Shown: in pieces, positions 1-8,533 of the stretch | How the letters are laid out: every line of letters starts with the position of its first letter | Position numbering within the stretch: position 1 is the stretch's first letter | Source: Pseudomonadota bacterium | Lineage (GTDB): Bacteria; Pseudomonadota; Alphaproteobacteria; Rhizobiales; Xanthobacteraceae | DNA: 64,000 nt | NCBI GenBank assembly: GCA_023386885.1 | Contig: JAEWIX010000025.1 | Span: 62,001-126,000, forward strand | Direction of reading: 5' to 3' | Program-made: the position numbers and the translations under genes | The notes under the pieces: model-generated | Told to the model about the DNA's origin: nothing | Seen by the model: only the letters and a program-made list of their open reading frames with translations | Databases searched by the model: none

Positions 1-80
1 AGAACCGCAAGGGGCCAATCGATGACGATGGCCAGCCGACGGTCGCCGGCGCACGTTTCGTGGTGCGGCTGCCGATATGA
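1..80 (+). CDS. chvG: C-terminal end of a ChvG-like sensor histidine kinase (partial)
   Basis: Only the last 25 codons are in the window. The frame starting at base 3 reads to a TGA at 78-80 and ends in GARFVVRLPI. This is the usual end of a HATPase_c domain, where a late Gly-Ala-Arg-Phe strand closes the ATP-binding fold. The identity rests mainly on context: in Rhizobiales the inner-membrane kinase ChvG (ExoS) of the ChvG/ChvI acid and envelope response system lies directly before hprK, and here the stop overlaps the hprK start (ATGA at 77-80), which implies translational coupling. No catalytic residue is visible, so another kinase cannot be excluded. Confidence 0.72.
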   Translation, partial: NRKGPIDDDGQPTVAGARFVVRLPI

Positions 81-634
81 CCGCGCCACCGGTCGATTCT
101 CGCCAGAGCCCGCCAGACGCACCGAGCATCCATGCCTCCGCCGTTCTCGTCGGTGAGCAGGCTGTCCTGATCCGCGGCCCTTCAGGTTCCGGCAAGAGCC
201 GACTGGCCTTCGAATTGATCCTGGCCGGACGCAGCGGGCAGATTCCGGCAGCGGTTCTGGTCGGCGACGACAGGATTCATCTCGAGGTCCGGCAAGGCCG
301 GTTGTGGGTACGGCCAGCGCCCCGGCTGGCGGGGCTGATTGAAATTCGCGGGCTCGGCATCCGGCGCTGCGACTACATGTCCGAGGCGCCCATCGGCTGC
401 GTGGTCGATCTCAACGCCGCCGACGGAGCCCGGCTTCCGACCCCGGAAAGCCTGATAACCACGCTTTCGGCGCTCGAACTGCCGCGAATTCCGGTCCCGA
501 CCGGCTTTTCGGCACTGCCTTTGGTCATCGCCGCGCTCACCACGCTGCCTCTGTCCATCCCGCTCGCTTCAGCAAAGGACGATTGTTCGGGCGGAATTTG
601 TCACCATATAGGGCCCACTGTCGCCACCGAATAG
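77..634 (+). CDS. hprK: HPr kinase/phosphorylase, short alphaproteobacterial form
   Basis: HprK phosphorylates and dephosphorylates a serine of HPr and so links carbon state to the phosphotransfer chain. The 185-residue product has the P-loop GPSGSGKSRLAFE near residues 35-47 and the family signature IEIRGLGI near residue 90. It lacks the N-terminal domain of Firmicutes HprK (about 310 residues), as is normal in alphaproteobacteria where only the catalytic half is kept. The ATG overlaps the preceding kinase stop, and the EIIA and HPr genes follow on the same strand, so the four genes probably form one transcript. Function is inferred from the family and gene order, both strong here. Confidence 0.93.
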   Translation: MTAPPVDSRQSPPDAPSIHASAVLVGEQAVLIRGPSGSGKSRLAFELILAGRSGQIPAAVLVGDDRIHLEVRQGRLWVRPAPRLAGLIEIRGLGIRRCDYMSEAPIGCVVDLNAADGARLPTPESLITTLSALELPRIPVPTGFSALPLVIAALTTLPLSIPLASAKDDCSGGICHHIGPTVATE

Positions 635-763
635 ATCCGCCCCGGTTCCCGCCTTGTGGCAAAATTTAGGGAAAATCGTGATGCTCCCCCCTTGCGCGGG
701 AGCGCCGGATGGTCAAAGTGGCCCGTTCGTGCGGTGCACCAAAGCACCCGCGAGGAGTTTTCG

Positions 764-1165
764 ATGATTGGTCTGGTTCTTGTGACCCATGGGCGCCTTG
801 CCGACGAATTCAGGGCAGCGCTCGAACATGTGATGGGTCCGCAAAAGCAAATCGAGGCGATTACGATCGGCGCCGAGGACGATGCCGATTTGTGTCGAAG
901 CGATATCATTGAAGCCGTCAACCGCGTCGACAGCGGCAACGGCGTCGCGATTCTCACCGACATGTTCGGCGGCACGCCGTCGAACCTCGCGATCTCGTGT
1001 ATGAGCCGGCCGAAGGTCGAGGTTCTCGCCGGCATCAACTTGCCCATGCTGGTGAAACTCGCCAAGGTACGTAACGATCTGCCGCTGCCGGAAGCGATTG
1101 CCGCCGCGCAGGAAGCCGGTCGCAAGTACGTCACCATCGCCAGTCGTGTCCTCGCTGGAAAATGA
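764..1165 (+). CDS. PTS EIIA component, mannose family
   Basis: This 133-residue soluble protein matches the IIA domain of the mannose family. It starts MIGLVLVTHGRLADEF, where His9 is the expected phosphorylation site, and carries the conserved FGGTPSN loop near residue 67. An upstream ATG in the same frame (656) would add 36 residues unlike the family. The start at 764 has a GAGGAG ribosome site 7-12 bases upstream. No EIIB or EIIC is nearby, so the protein probably serves a regulatory phosphorelay rather than sugar transport, as in other Rhizobiales. Its stop overlaps the HPr start (ATGA). Confidence 0.9.
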   Translation: MIGLVLVTHGRLADEFRAALEHVMGPQKQIEAITIGAEDDADLCRSDIIEAVNRVDSGNGVAILTDMFGGTPSNLAISCMSRPKVEVLAGINLPMLVKLAKVRNDLPLPEAIAAAQEAGRKYVTIASRVLAGK

Positions 1166-1503
1166 ACCCACCGCCCGACGATCTCCCCCTCTCCAGTGAC
1201 GGCAACGCAGCCGCTGCCGCATCGTCGTCCGGACCGGTCGTTCGCGAGCTTCCCATCACCAACAAGCGCGGCCTCCACGCGCGCGCGTCGGCGAAGTTCG
1301 TACAGCTGGTCGAACGCTTCAATGCCGACGTCACCGTCACGCGCAATGGCGAGACAGTGGGCGGCTCTTCGATCATGGGACTGATGATGCTCTCGGCAGG
1401 TCCGGGCACCACCATCACGGTGTCGGCAACGGGCGCGGATGCGGCCGAAGCGATCACCGCAATCGCCAATCTCGTCGGCAGCAAATTCGGCGAAGGCGAA
1501 TAG
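1162..1503 (+). CDS. ptsH: HPr phosphocarrier protein
   Basis: HPr accepts phosphate from enzyme I on a histidine and passes it to EIIA. The 113-residue product has the active-site motif KRGLHARASAKF (His near residue 39) and the regulatory-serine region GGSSIMGLMML, the target of HprK encoded two genes upstream. An extra N-terminal stretch of about 25 Ala/Ser/Pro-rich residues precedes the usual 85-residue fold. A later in-frame start is not obvious, and the ATGA overlap with the EIIA stop supports this start. Enzyme I is not in the window. The gene ends 11 bases from the convergent ilvA end. Confidence 0.92.
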   Translation: MNPPPDDLPLSSDGNAAAAASSSGPVVRELPITNKRGLHARASAKFVQLVERFNADVTVTRNGETVGGSSIMGLMMLSAGPGTTITVSATGADAAEAITAIANLVGSKFGEGE

Positions 1504-1514
1504 AACGCCTTACA

Positions 1515-2777
1515 TCAGGTGTGGACGCTGAAGCCTCGCGCCGCAAGCAGCGTCAATACGTCGTCGCGATGCGACCTGTCGCGGGTTTCGATCACCAGTT
1601 GAAGCAGGGTCGCTTTCGCCGGCAAGTCGGAGAACGTCCGCTGGTGCGAGACTTCGATAATGTTGGCGCCGGCTTCCGCAAGCAGATTGCAGACCAGCGC
1701 GAGTTGGCCGGGACGATCGACGATATCGATCTCAAGCTGCGTCAACCGGCCCTCGCGCGCCAGATCCCGCGTCAATACGGACGCGATCAACCGCGTATCG
1801 ATGTTGCCGCCGGTCAGGATCAGTCCGACATTCGTACCCTTGAAGCGCTCCGGCTCCGCCAGCACCGCGGCGAGGCCGACAGCGCCCGCGCCTTCCGCAA
1901 CCGTCTTCTCGACCGAGATCAACATCGCAACGGCGCGCTCGATATCATCGTCTGAAACAAGAATGATGTCGTCAACCAGACGCCGGATGATCTCCTGCGT
2001 CATCAGTCCGGGGGCTTTGACCGCGATGCCTTCGGCGAGGGTATCGCCGCGGCTGGGCAAATCCGTTCCTTTGATGACATTGTACATGGACGGATACAGT
2101 TTGGCCTGAACGCCGATGATGCGGATGTTCGGGTTGATGGCCTTCGCTGCAATCGCGATGCCGGAGATGAGGCCGCCGCCGCCGATCGGAACAACCAGCG
2201 TCTCGAGTTGGGGAACGGCTTGCAGCATTTCGGGCGCAATCGTCCCCTGCCCCGCGATGATCAGCGGATCGTCGTAGGGATGGATCAGCGTCAGGCCATG
2301 CGCCTCGCTATGCTCCTGGACGAACTTGCCGGCTTCCTCAAGAGTCTGCCCCGTGATGATTACCTCAGCGCCGAGCCGTCGCGTATTCTCGACCTTCACC
2401 ATCGGTGTGCCGATCGGCATCACGATGGTCGCCGGAATTCCCAGACGTCTCGCGTGATAGGCAACCCCTTGCGCATGGTTGCCGGCCGACATCGCGATGA
2501 CGCCGCGTTGCCGCTCCTCAGCCGACAGCGCGGACAACCGGTTGAGGGCGCCGCGCTCCTTGAAGGTCGACGTGAACTGAAGGTTCTCGAACTTGAGCCA
2601 CAGGTTGCAGTCGCAAATTTCGCTCAGCGTTCGACTCTGGCTGCACTCCGTCACGATAATCGAACCACGCAACGTCGCCGCCGCGGCGTCGACGGCATCG
2701 GGCGAGATCGTCGTACCGCCGACATCGAACGAGAGGTTCGCCGGCGTTGGGAAACGGCCTGGTGAAGGCAACGACAT
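1515..2777 (-). CDS. ilvA: Threonine ammonia-lyase with C-terminal ACT domain
   Basis: This PLP enzyme deaminates threonine to 2-oxobutanoate, the entry to isoleucine synthesis. The PLP lysine lies in FTSTFKERGALN, and the phosphate-binding glycine loop is VPIGGGGLISG. The last 75 residues (LEIDIVDRPGQLALVCNLL onward) form one ACT domain, so the protein is of the short single-ACT class (420 residues from this start) and not the two-ACT E. coli IlvA type. An in-frame ATG at 2837 would add 20 residues with no family similarity. The biodegradative TdcB-like name is an alternative, and the sequence does not settle physiological direction. No operon partner is on this strand. Confidence 0.88.
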   Translation of the reverse strand: MSLPSPGRFPTPANLSFDVGGTTISPDAVDAAAATLRGSIIVTECSQSRTLSEICDCNLWLKFENLQFTSTFKERGALNRLSALSAEERQRGVIAMSAGNHAQGVAYHARRLGIPATIVMPIGTPMVKVENTRRLGAEVIITGQTLEEAGKFVQEHSEAHGLTLIHPYDDPLIIAGQGTIAPEMLQAVPQLETLVVPIGGGGLISGIAIAAKAINPNIRIIGVQAKLYPSMYNVIKGTDLPSRGDTLAEGIAVKAPGLMTQEIIRRLVDDIILVSDDDIERAVAMLISVEKTVAEGAGAVGLAAVLAEPERFKGTNVGLILTGGNIDTRLIASVLTRDLAREGRLTQLEIDIVDRPGQLALVCNLLAEAGANIIEVSHQRTFSDLPAKATLLQLVIETRDRSHRDDVLTLLAARGFSVHT

Positions 2778-2902
2778 GATCTTTCCCCGGAGTTGCAAGA
2801 GCGCGGTCGAACCGCGGCGCATGGTCATCGACGACATGATATCATTCAGCGGGCAGGCGCCACGCTGAAGGGCTGCGCTGGACCTTCGAATGAACCGCGC
2901 AG

Positions 2903-2931
2903 CAAAAAGAAAAAGCCCGCCAGAGGCGGGC
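2903..2931 (-). terminator. Rho-independent terminator after tRNA-Met
   Basis: A perfect 7-bp stem, GCCCGCC (2915-2921) and GGCGGGC (2925-2931) with a 3-base loop, is followed on the minus strand by a T-rich run (2914 down to 2903). It lies about 28 bases beyond the tRNA 3' end in the transcribed direction, so it most likely ends the tRNA transcript. Confidence 0.8.
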
Positions 2932-2958
2932 CAATTCTTTGATATAACTATGTAATTT

Positions 2959-3035
<77 letters not shown>

Positions 3036-3415
3036 ATAAATCGATGCACGCCTTTCAAGGAAAACGAAGCCAGCTCAACGCCGAAGGGCGTCGATCGATC
3101 CCGGCCGAAGGCTTCCTGAGAAGGCAACCACGGCAAATGCCGAAGGCGCGTCGGGTATGTATCAATGCTCGCCCCCTTTGGGAAGAGGCCGGAGGCGTTC
3201 TTTTCAACATTTTATGACGGCTGAGGGCCTATTTGCCGCCGCAATGGGCCATCGAGACGGCAAATCTTTGTAATTCAACCGCCCGGAAGCGACGATCCAT
3301 CCGATCATCCTCGAATCCTTGATCTATTCCGGCAATGGCGGCACGGACGGTCTTGCTCCCCGGCGCGCAAAAGCACAGCATTGCACGCCGTTATTGGACC
3401 AGCTTCGAGGATCCC
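3036..3415. other. Intergenic region between tRNA-Met and the aldehyde dehydrogenase
   Basis: This 380-base stretch must hold the minus-strand tRNA promoter and the plus-strand promoter of the dehydrogenase. Short open frames cross it but lack ribosome sites and family features. I see no repeat, RNA gene or strong hairpin. An in-frame ATG at 3335 could extend the next gene by 27 residues, but those residues are unlike the family. Confidence 0.5.
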
Positions 3416-4849
3416 ATGGACCAATCCACTGCACCGTCCAGCAGCAACGCTCTCGAAGCGAATTTCCACCGCATGGTCGCGCTGTCGCGCCAGCAACCGC
3501 CGCTCACAATGGATGACCGTCTCGATCGTTTGAGTCGTCTTGGCGCGATGCTGGCGGCGAACGAAACGCAATTCCAGCAGGCCATCTCGGCCGATTTCGG
3601 CCATCGCGCCGCCATCGAAACCACGATGGCGGAGACGCTGCTGGTACAAGGCGAGATCAAGCACGCGCGCAAGCATCTCAAATCGTGGATGGCATCGCAG
3701 CGCGTGGCGACGCAGTTGCAATTCTGGCCGGCGACAAATCGCCTGTTGCCGCAGCCGCTCGGCGTCGTCGGCATCATCGCGCCATGGAATTATCCGCTGC
3801 AACTCACGCTCGCGCCGGCCATTGCGGCGATTGCCGCCGGCAACCGTGTGATGATCAAGCCGAGCGAACTGGTGCCGCGCTTCTCGGCCCTGTTGAAGCA
3901 AGTGATTGCGGATACGTTTGACGAAACCGATATCACGGTGACCGGCATCGACGGCAACATCGCGGAAGTCTTTGCGGCGCTGCCGTTCGATCATCTGATG
4001 TTCACCGGTTCGACGCGCGTTGGCCGCTTGGTCGCCGAAGCGGCGGGACGAAGTCTCACGCCGATCACGCTCGAACTCGGCGGCAAGTCGCCGGCGATCA
4101 TAGACGCTTCCGCGAATCTCAATCAGGCCGCCGGGCGCATCGCCTACGGCAAACTGCTCAACGCCGGGCAGACCTGCATCGCGCCGGACTATGCTTTGGT
4201 GGCAAAAGAATCCGCCGAAAATTTTGCCGGGAAAGTTGCGGCGAACATGCGGCGGATGTACGGCACCGCGCCCGGCAATCCAGACTACACCTCCATCGTC
4301 TCGGGGCAGCACTATGCCCGCCTCGAAGGATTGGTCAGCGACGCGGCGGCGAAGGGCGCGCGCGTCATCCAGCCCGCGACCGCCGACGATCCGGCCTGGC
4401 AGGAGGTGCGGAAGTTTCCGCCCACCGTCATTCTCGGCGCAACGCCGGAGATGAAGGTGATGCAGGAGGAAATCTTCGGCCCCGTCCTGCCGGTGGTGGA
4501 CTGCGCCGGGACCAAAGAGGCGATCAGCTTCATCAACGAACGCGACCGGCCGCTGGCGCTGTACTGGTTCGGCACCGACGATGCCGCACGCGACGAGGTG
4601 CTGACGCGCACCGTGTCGGGTGGGGTCACCGTCAACGATTGCCTGTTTCATTTCACGCAGATCAATCAGCCGATGGGCGGCGTCGGCGCCTCGGGGATCG
4701 GCGCCTATCATGGCGAATGGGGCTTCCGCACCTTCAGCAAGTTGAAGCCGGTGTTCTATCGCTCAAGGTTCAACCGCTTTGCCGATCTTTATCCGCCCTA
4801 TGGCGCGAAAATGGCGCGTATGGAAAAATTGCTGCGATTCCTGTCGTAA
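3416..4849 (+). CDS. calB: Coniferyl-aldehyde-type NAD(P)-dependent aldehyde dehydrogenase
   Basis: The 477-residue product is an ALDH-superfamily enzyme of the coniferyl aldehyde dehydrogenase branch, which oxidises aromatic or other hydrophobic aldehydes to acids. Visible motifs are the active-site start IAPWNYPLQLTLAP, the NAD-binding FTGSTRVGRLV, the catalytic-glutamate region TLELGGKSP, and the nucleophile in NAGQTCIAPDY. The C-terminus is short with no transmembrane anchor. The start at 3416 (MDQSTAPS) gives the family length. The next gene, 75 bases away on the same strand, is a GMC alcohol oxidoreductase, so the pair could carry an alcohol through aldehyde to acid. Substrate is inferred from the family only. 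Confidence 0.83.
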   Translation: MDQSTAPSSSNALEANFHRMVALSRQQPPLTMDDRLDRLSRLGAMLAANETQFQQAISADFGHRAAIETTMAETLLVQGEIKHARKHLKSWMASQRVATQLQFWPATNRLLPQPLGVVGIIAPWNYPLQLTLAPAIAAIAAGNRVMIKPSELVPRFSALLKQVIADTFDETDITVTGIDGNIAEVFAALPFDHLMFTGSTRVGRLVAEAAGRSLTPITLELGGKSPAIIDASANLNQAAGRIAYGKLLNAGQTCIAPDYALVAKESAENFAGKVAANMRRMYGTAPGNPDYTSIVSGQHYARLEGLVSDAAAKGARVIQPATADDPAWQEVRKFPPTVILGATPEMKVMQEEIFGPVLPVVDCAGTKEAISFINERDRPLALYWFGTDDAARDEVLTRTVSGGVTVNDCLFHFTQINQPMGGVGASGIGAYHGEWGFRTFSKLKPVFYRSRFNRFADLYPPYGAKMARMEKLLRFLS

Positions 4850-4875
4850 CGACACGGCGGATCAACCGCCGGGCT

Positions 4876-4911
4876 CAAGAACATTCCAAAGAACACTCCA
4901 AGAAAAATTCC
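4876..4911 (+). repeat. Three tandem degenerate 12-bp repeats in the leader of the GMC gene
   Basis: CAAGAACATTCC (4876-4887), AAAGAACACTCC (4888-4899) and AAGAAAAATTCC (4900-4911) lie head to tail and run directly into the ribosome site AGGGGAGCG before the GTG start at 4925. The A/C-rich sequence would be unstructured in mRNA. A similar 13-bp triplet precedes the start at 9609. Confidence 0.7.
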
Positions 4912-4924
4912 AGGGGAGCGAACA

Positions 4925-6532
4925 GTGACCGACACATTCGATTTTGTCGTCGTGGGAGGCGGATCCGGCGGCTGCGCGGTGGCGAGCCGCCTGTCGGAGG
5001 ATCCCGGCGTCTCGGTGGCGCTGCTGGAGGCCGGCGGCAAGGGCGACAACTGGGTCGTCAACACACCCGGCGCGCTGGTGCTGATGGTGTCGGGCAAGGT
5101 CAATAACTGGGCGTTCGACACCGTGCCGCAGGCCGGGCTCAACAATCGCATCGGCTATCAGCCGCGCGGCAAGGCGCTCGGCGGCTCCTCCGCCATCAAC
5201 GCCATGGTCTATATCCGCGGCCATCGCACCGATTACGATCACTGGGCCGCGCTCGGCAACACCGGCTGGTCCTATGCCGACGTGCTGCCCTACTTCAAGC
5301 GTTCGGAAGACAACGCCGACCTCGCCGACGACTATCACGGCAAGGGCGGCCCGCTCAGCGTTTCGAAGCTGCAGACCGACAATCCCGTTCATGACATCTT
5401 CCTGCAAGCGGCGCGCGAAGCGCAATTCCTGATCCGCGACGACTTCAACGGAGCGGAGCAGGAAGGGCTCGGCGTCTATCAGGCCACGCAGAAGAACGGC
5501 GAACGCTGGAGCGCCGCGCGCGGCTACATCCACCCGTTCATGACCAACCGGCCAAATCTCAAAGTCGAGACCGGCGCGCACGCCACCAGCATCATCTTCG
5601 AGGGCAAGCGCGCGGTCGGCGTGCGATACCGGCGCGGCAAGGAGACGTTCGAAATCCGCGCGCGCCGCGAGGTGATCCTCAGCCTCGGCGCGTTCCAGAC
5701 GCCGCAACTGTTGATGCTGTCCGGCGTCGGCGATGCGGCGGCGCTCGCAAAACTCGGCATCGCGTCGACGCATCATCTGCCTGGCGTCGGACAAAATTTG
5801 CAGGATCATCCGGACTTCGTGTTCGGCTTCACGTCGGATGCGCCGCATTTCGCCGGACTGTCATTTCCCGGCCTCAAGCGCATTCTCAAGGGCATCATGC
5901 AGTATCGCCGCGAGCGGCGCGGCCCGATGACGTCGAACGTCGCCGAATGCGGCGGCTTCCTGAAGACGCGGCCCGATCTCGATGTGCCGGACGTGCAGCT
6001 TCATTTCTGTACCGGCATGATCGACGACCACGGCCGCAAGCCGGCGTGGAATCGCGTCGGCTTCTCCTGCCACGTCTGCCTGCTGCGGCCGAAGAGCCGC
6101 GGCAGCGTCTGGCTCCAGGATGCCGACCCGATGCGCGCGCCGGCGATCGATCCGAACTTCTTCGGCGACGAGGCGGACCTCGACGCCATGGTGGCCGGCT
6201 TCAAGGTCACCAAACGCCTGCTCGATGCGCCGGCGCTAAAGGCGATCCAGACCTCCGACGTGTTCACCTCGGGCGTCGAGAGCGACGAGGCGATCCGCGA
6301 GGTGCTGCGCCAGCGCGTCGACACCGTCTATCATCCGGTCGGCACCTGCAAGATGGGCGTGGACGATCCGACGGCGGTGGTGGACCCGACGCTGAAGGTG
6401 CACGGCCTCGACGGCCTGCGCGTCGTCGATGCCTCGATCATGCCGACCCTGATCGGCGGCAACACCAACGCGCCGACCATCATGATCGGCGAGAAAGCCG
6501 CCGACATGATCAAGGCCGAGATGCGGGCGTAG
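4925..6532 (+). CDS. GMC-family FAD-dependent alcohol oxidoreductase
   Basis: The 535-residue protein is a glucose-methanol-choline oxidoreductase resembling choline and long-chain alcohol (AlkJ-type) dehydrogenases. The N-terminal dinucleotide fold FVVVGGGSGGCAVASRL binds FAD, and the GMC signature 1 region lies at GKALGGSSAINAMVYIRG. The C-terminal half carries YHPVGTCKMG, which includes the conserved catalytic His, and ends with the GGNTNAPTIMIGEKAADMI segment. The start is GTG with AGGGGAGCG 6-14 bases before it. It follows calB by 75 bases on the same strand, which fits an alcohol-to-acid pair. The true substrate is unknown. A small palindrome after the stop (6598-6628) may end the transcript. 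Confidence 0.88.
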   Translation: MTDTFDFVVVGGGSGGCAVASRLSEDPGVSVALLEAGGKGDNWVVNTPGALVLMVSGKVNNWAFDTVPQAGLNNRIGYQPRGKALGGSSAINAMVYIRGHRTDYDHWAALGNTGWSYADVLPYFKRSEDNADLADDYHGKGGPLSVSKLQTDNPVHDIFLQAAREAQFLIRDDFNGAEQEGLGVYQATQKNGERWSAARGYIHPFMTNRPNLKVETGAHATSIIFEGKRAVGVRYRRGKETFEIRARREVILSLGAFQTPQLLMLSGVGDAAALAKLGIASTHHLPGVGQNLQDHPDFVFGFTSDAPHFAGLSFPGLKRILKGIMQYRRERRGPMTSNVAECGGFLKTRPDLDVPDVQLHFCTGMIDDHGRKPAWNRVGFSCHVCLLRPKSRGSVWLQDADPMRAPAIDPNFFGDEADLDAMVAGFKVTKRLLDAPALKAIQTSDVFTSGVESDEAIREVLRQRVDTVYHPVGTCKMGVDDPTAVVDPTLKVHGLDGLRVVDASIMPTLIGGNTNAPTIMIGEKAADMIKAEMRA

Positions 6533-6597
6533 TTGGTGATCCTGCAATTCGCACCGCCGGTAACTGCCTTCGAAAGGAGATGCCATTCGTTGCAGTT

Positions 6598-6628
6598 CGT
6601 CACGGCCGGATTTATTCCGGCCATGACG
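6598..6628. repeat. Dispersed palindromic repeat, copy A (core only)
   Basis: CGTCACGGCCGG and CCGGCCATGACG form arms with one mismatch around a 7-base centre. The same CGTCATGGCCGGG / CCCGGCCATGACG core occurs at 11207, 14885 and, in variant form, 20493. It lies just after the GMC gene. Confidence 0.75.
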
Positions 6629-6690
6629 AAAACGAATTGAATATCTCCGCGATAGGGGACGACGCTGAAATTGCGTGAGCACTTTCCACA

Positions 6691-7206
6691 ATGAACAGCT
6701 TCGATATCGTCATCTATGCCGGATTGCTGATCGCCGTGGTCACCGGATTCAATGCCGGCCTGTTGCGCAGCGCCGCGACCATCGTCGGCTATCTGATCGC
6801 AATGCCGATCGCGGCATGGGTCACCACCTCGTTCGGACCGAAGGCGGAGCCCGGCAGCGACTTGCAGATACTGCAAAGCCCATTCCTGCTGTTCGGGATG
6901 TTTCTGCTGGCGGGCATCGTGCTCGGCAAACTGTTGCGCCTGACGTTGGACGAAGTCACCGGCGCCGACATCGGCTTGCTGGACCGGCTGGCCGGCGCGG
7001 CGCTGGGCGCGGTGCGTCTCGGGTTGGTCGCGGTCACGCTGGTGCTGATCTTCGATCAACTGATCCCGGCCAATCGGCAGCCGAAATTTCTCAGCGAATC
7101 CTCGTTGCGTCCGCTGCTGTCGCGCGCCGGCGAGATGGGCATCAAGTCGCTGCCGCCGGAAGCTACCGCCCTCATTGCGCGGCTCAAGCGCCAGTACGGG
7201 CTGTAA
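6691..7206 (+). CDS. CvpA-like inner-membrane protein
   Basis: This 171-residue protein has four hydrophobic segments (roughly residues 4-18, 22-45, 66-85 and 105-127) with the glycine and small-residue pattern of the CvpA/colicin V production family. It ends in a soluble tail of about 40 residues. CvpA proteins are inner-membrane proteins linked to envelope stress, but their biochemical role is not settled. This one is a divergent member, so the call rests on topology and N-terminal pattern. It stands alone between the GMC gene and an SDR gene on the same strand, with about 120 bases before the SDR start. Confidence 0.6.
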   Translation: MNSFDIVIYAGLLIAVVTGFNAGLLRSAATIVGYLIAMPIAAWVTTSFGPKAEPGSDLQILQSPFLLFGMFLLAGIVLGKLLRLTLDEVTGADIGLLDRLAGAALGAVRLGLVAVTLVLIFDQLIPANRQPKFLSESSLRPLLSRAGEMGIKSLPPEATALIARLKRQYGL

Positions 7207-7329
7207 CACACCGCCACGGGACAGGGGCAGATATGCAATTAATCACCCCGTGACGGGTTATCACGCCGCCATGCTTTGGCTAAGGTCCGGCCCGTCATCG
7301 AAAACCATCAAGAAATCGGGAGTGAAACC

Positions 7330-8112
7330 GTGGATCTGGGAATCAAGGGCCGTCGCGCACTGGTGTGCGCATCCAGCAAGGGCCTGGGGCGCGGCTGCGC
7401 CGTGGCGCTGGCCGCCGAGGGCGTCAACCTCACCCTCACCGCGCGCGGTGCGGAAGCACTGGCCAGGACCGCCGCCGACATCCGCAAGGCTTATCCGGGC
7501 ATCGAAGTGACCGAGGTCGCCGGCGACATCACCACGCCGGAGGGACGCGCCGCCGCACTGAAGGCCTGTCCCGATCCCGACATTCTGGTGAACAACGCCG
7601 GCGGGCCTCCGCCCGGCGATTTCCGCACCTTCACGCGCGAGGACTGGATCAAGGCGCTGGACGCCAACATGCTGACGCCGATCGAACTGATCAAGGCGAC
7701 GGTGGACGGCATGATCGCGCGCAAGTTCGGCCGCATCGTCAACATCACCTCGGCCGCCGTGAAGGCGCCGATCGATGTGCTGGCGCTGTCCAACGGCGCG
7801 CGCAGCGGCCTCACCGGTTTCATCGCCGGCCTGTCGCGCAAGACGGTGCGCCACAACGTCACCATCAACAACCTGTTGCCGGGGCCATTCGACACCGACC
7901 GCATCCGCAATGTCTCGGCGGGTCAGGCCAAGGCCGCCGGCGTCTCCACGGAAGACATTATGAAGCAGCGCGCCAGCGAGAATCCCGCCGGCCGCTTCGG
8001 CGACGCGGAGGAGTTTGGCCTCGCCTGCGCGTTCCTGTGCGGCGCCAAGTCCGGCTTCATCACCGGGCAGAACCTGTTGCTCGATGGCGGCGCCTTCCCC
8101 GGCACGATGTAA
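7330..8112 (+). CDS. Atypical short-chain dehydrogenase/reductase lacking the catalytic Tyr
   Basis: The 260-residue product has the SDR fold: cofactor motif ASSKGLGRG, ILVNNAGGP, and the strand IVNITSAAVKAP. At the catalytic position, where SDRs have YxxxK, the sequence reads LALSNGARSGLTGF, so the Tyr and Lys are replaced. A family of BKR-like SDRs with this feature is known. They keep the cofactor fold but lack the normal tetrad, so the reaction is unknown. I prefer the GTG at 7330 with GGGAGTG upstream. An ATG at 7276 would add 18 unrelated residues. The gene ends 7 bases from the convergent DUF3775 gene. Confidence 0.85.
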   Translation: MDLGIKGRRALVCASSKGLGRGCAVALAAEGVNLTLTARGAEALARTAADIRKAYPGIEVTEVAGDITTPEGRAAALKACPDPDILVNNAGGPPPGDFRTFTREDWIKALDANMLTPIELIKATVDGMIARKFGRIVNITSAAVKAPIDVLALSNGARSGLTGFIAGLSRKTVRHNVTINNLLPGPFDTDRIRNVSAGQAKAAGVSTEDIMKQRASENPAGRFGDAEEFGLACAFLCGAKSGFITGQNLLLDGGAFPGTM

Positions 8113-8119
8113 GAGCACC

Positions 8120-8533
8120 CTATCCGGCCGGCGTGGTTCGCTCGTCGTTCCACGTCAGGCCGAACTCATCCAGCCCTTCGGCGAGAAAATCGCTCAGCAG
8201 CGGCTCGCCCAGCAGATAGCCGGCGGTACGATTGTTATGATTGCGCGCAGCCTCGGCCCGCAGACTGTCCCATTCCTCGATCGTGCCGTCGCCGCGGCCA
8301 AGCCACATCAGCGCCACCAGATCGACCTGCTCATCGACGCTCATGGCATTGATGAAGCCGGATATCTCGCGCACCACCGGATCGTCGCCATGATCCTCCA
8401 GCACATCGATCATGCGGTCGTCGCTCGCATTGGAGCCGGATTCCACATCGGTCGCCTCGTCCTTGGCGTCGAATTCGCGCGCTTTCTCGATAAGATAGCC
8501 GACCTGCTCGGCGGAAATGGTCAGTTCCGGCAT
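8120..8533 (-). CDS. DUF3775-type small acidic protein
   Basis: The 137-residue product begins MPELTISAEQVGYLIEKARE and is strongly acidic (DAKDEATDVES, then DVLEDHGDDP). It matches my memory of DUF3775 proteins, which are common in Rhizobiales and have no assigned function. The segment INAMSVDEQVDLVALMWLGRG near residue 75 is the most conserved-looking part. It resembles the helix pair of regulatory or chaperone-like proteins, but no catalytic motif is visible. The start at 8533 has AGGAGCGA before it. Longer in-frame extension to 8722 overlaps the divergent MBL gene start and is not credible. Confidence 0.7.
   Translation of the reverse strand: MPELTISAEQVGYLIEKAREFDAKDEATDVESGSNASDDRMIDVLEDHGDDPVVREISGFINAMSVDEQVDLVALMWLGRGDGTIEEWDSLRAEAARNHNNRTAGYLLGEPLLSDFLAEGLDEFGLTWNDERTTPAG

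Noticed and set aside
3305..4711. 468-codon minus-strand frame opposite the aldehyde dehydrogenase
   Set aside because: It is an Arg/His-rich shadow of a clear ALDH gene, typical of GC-rich DNA.
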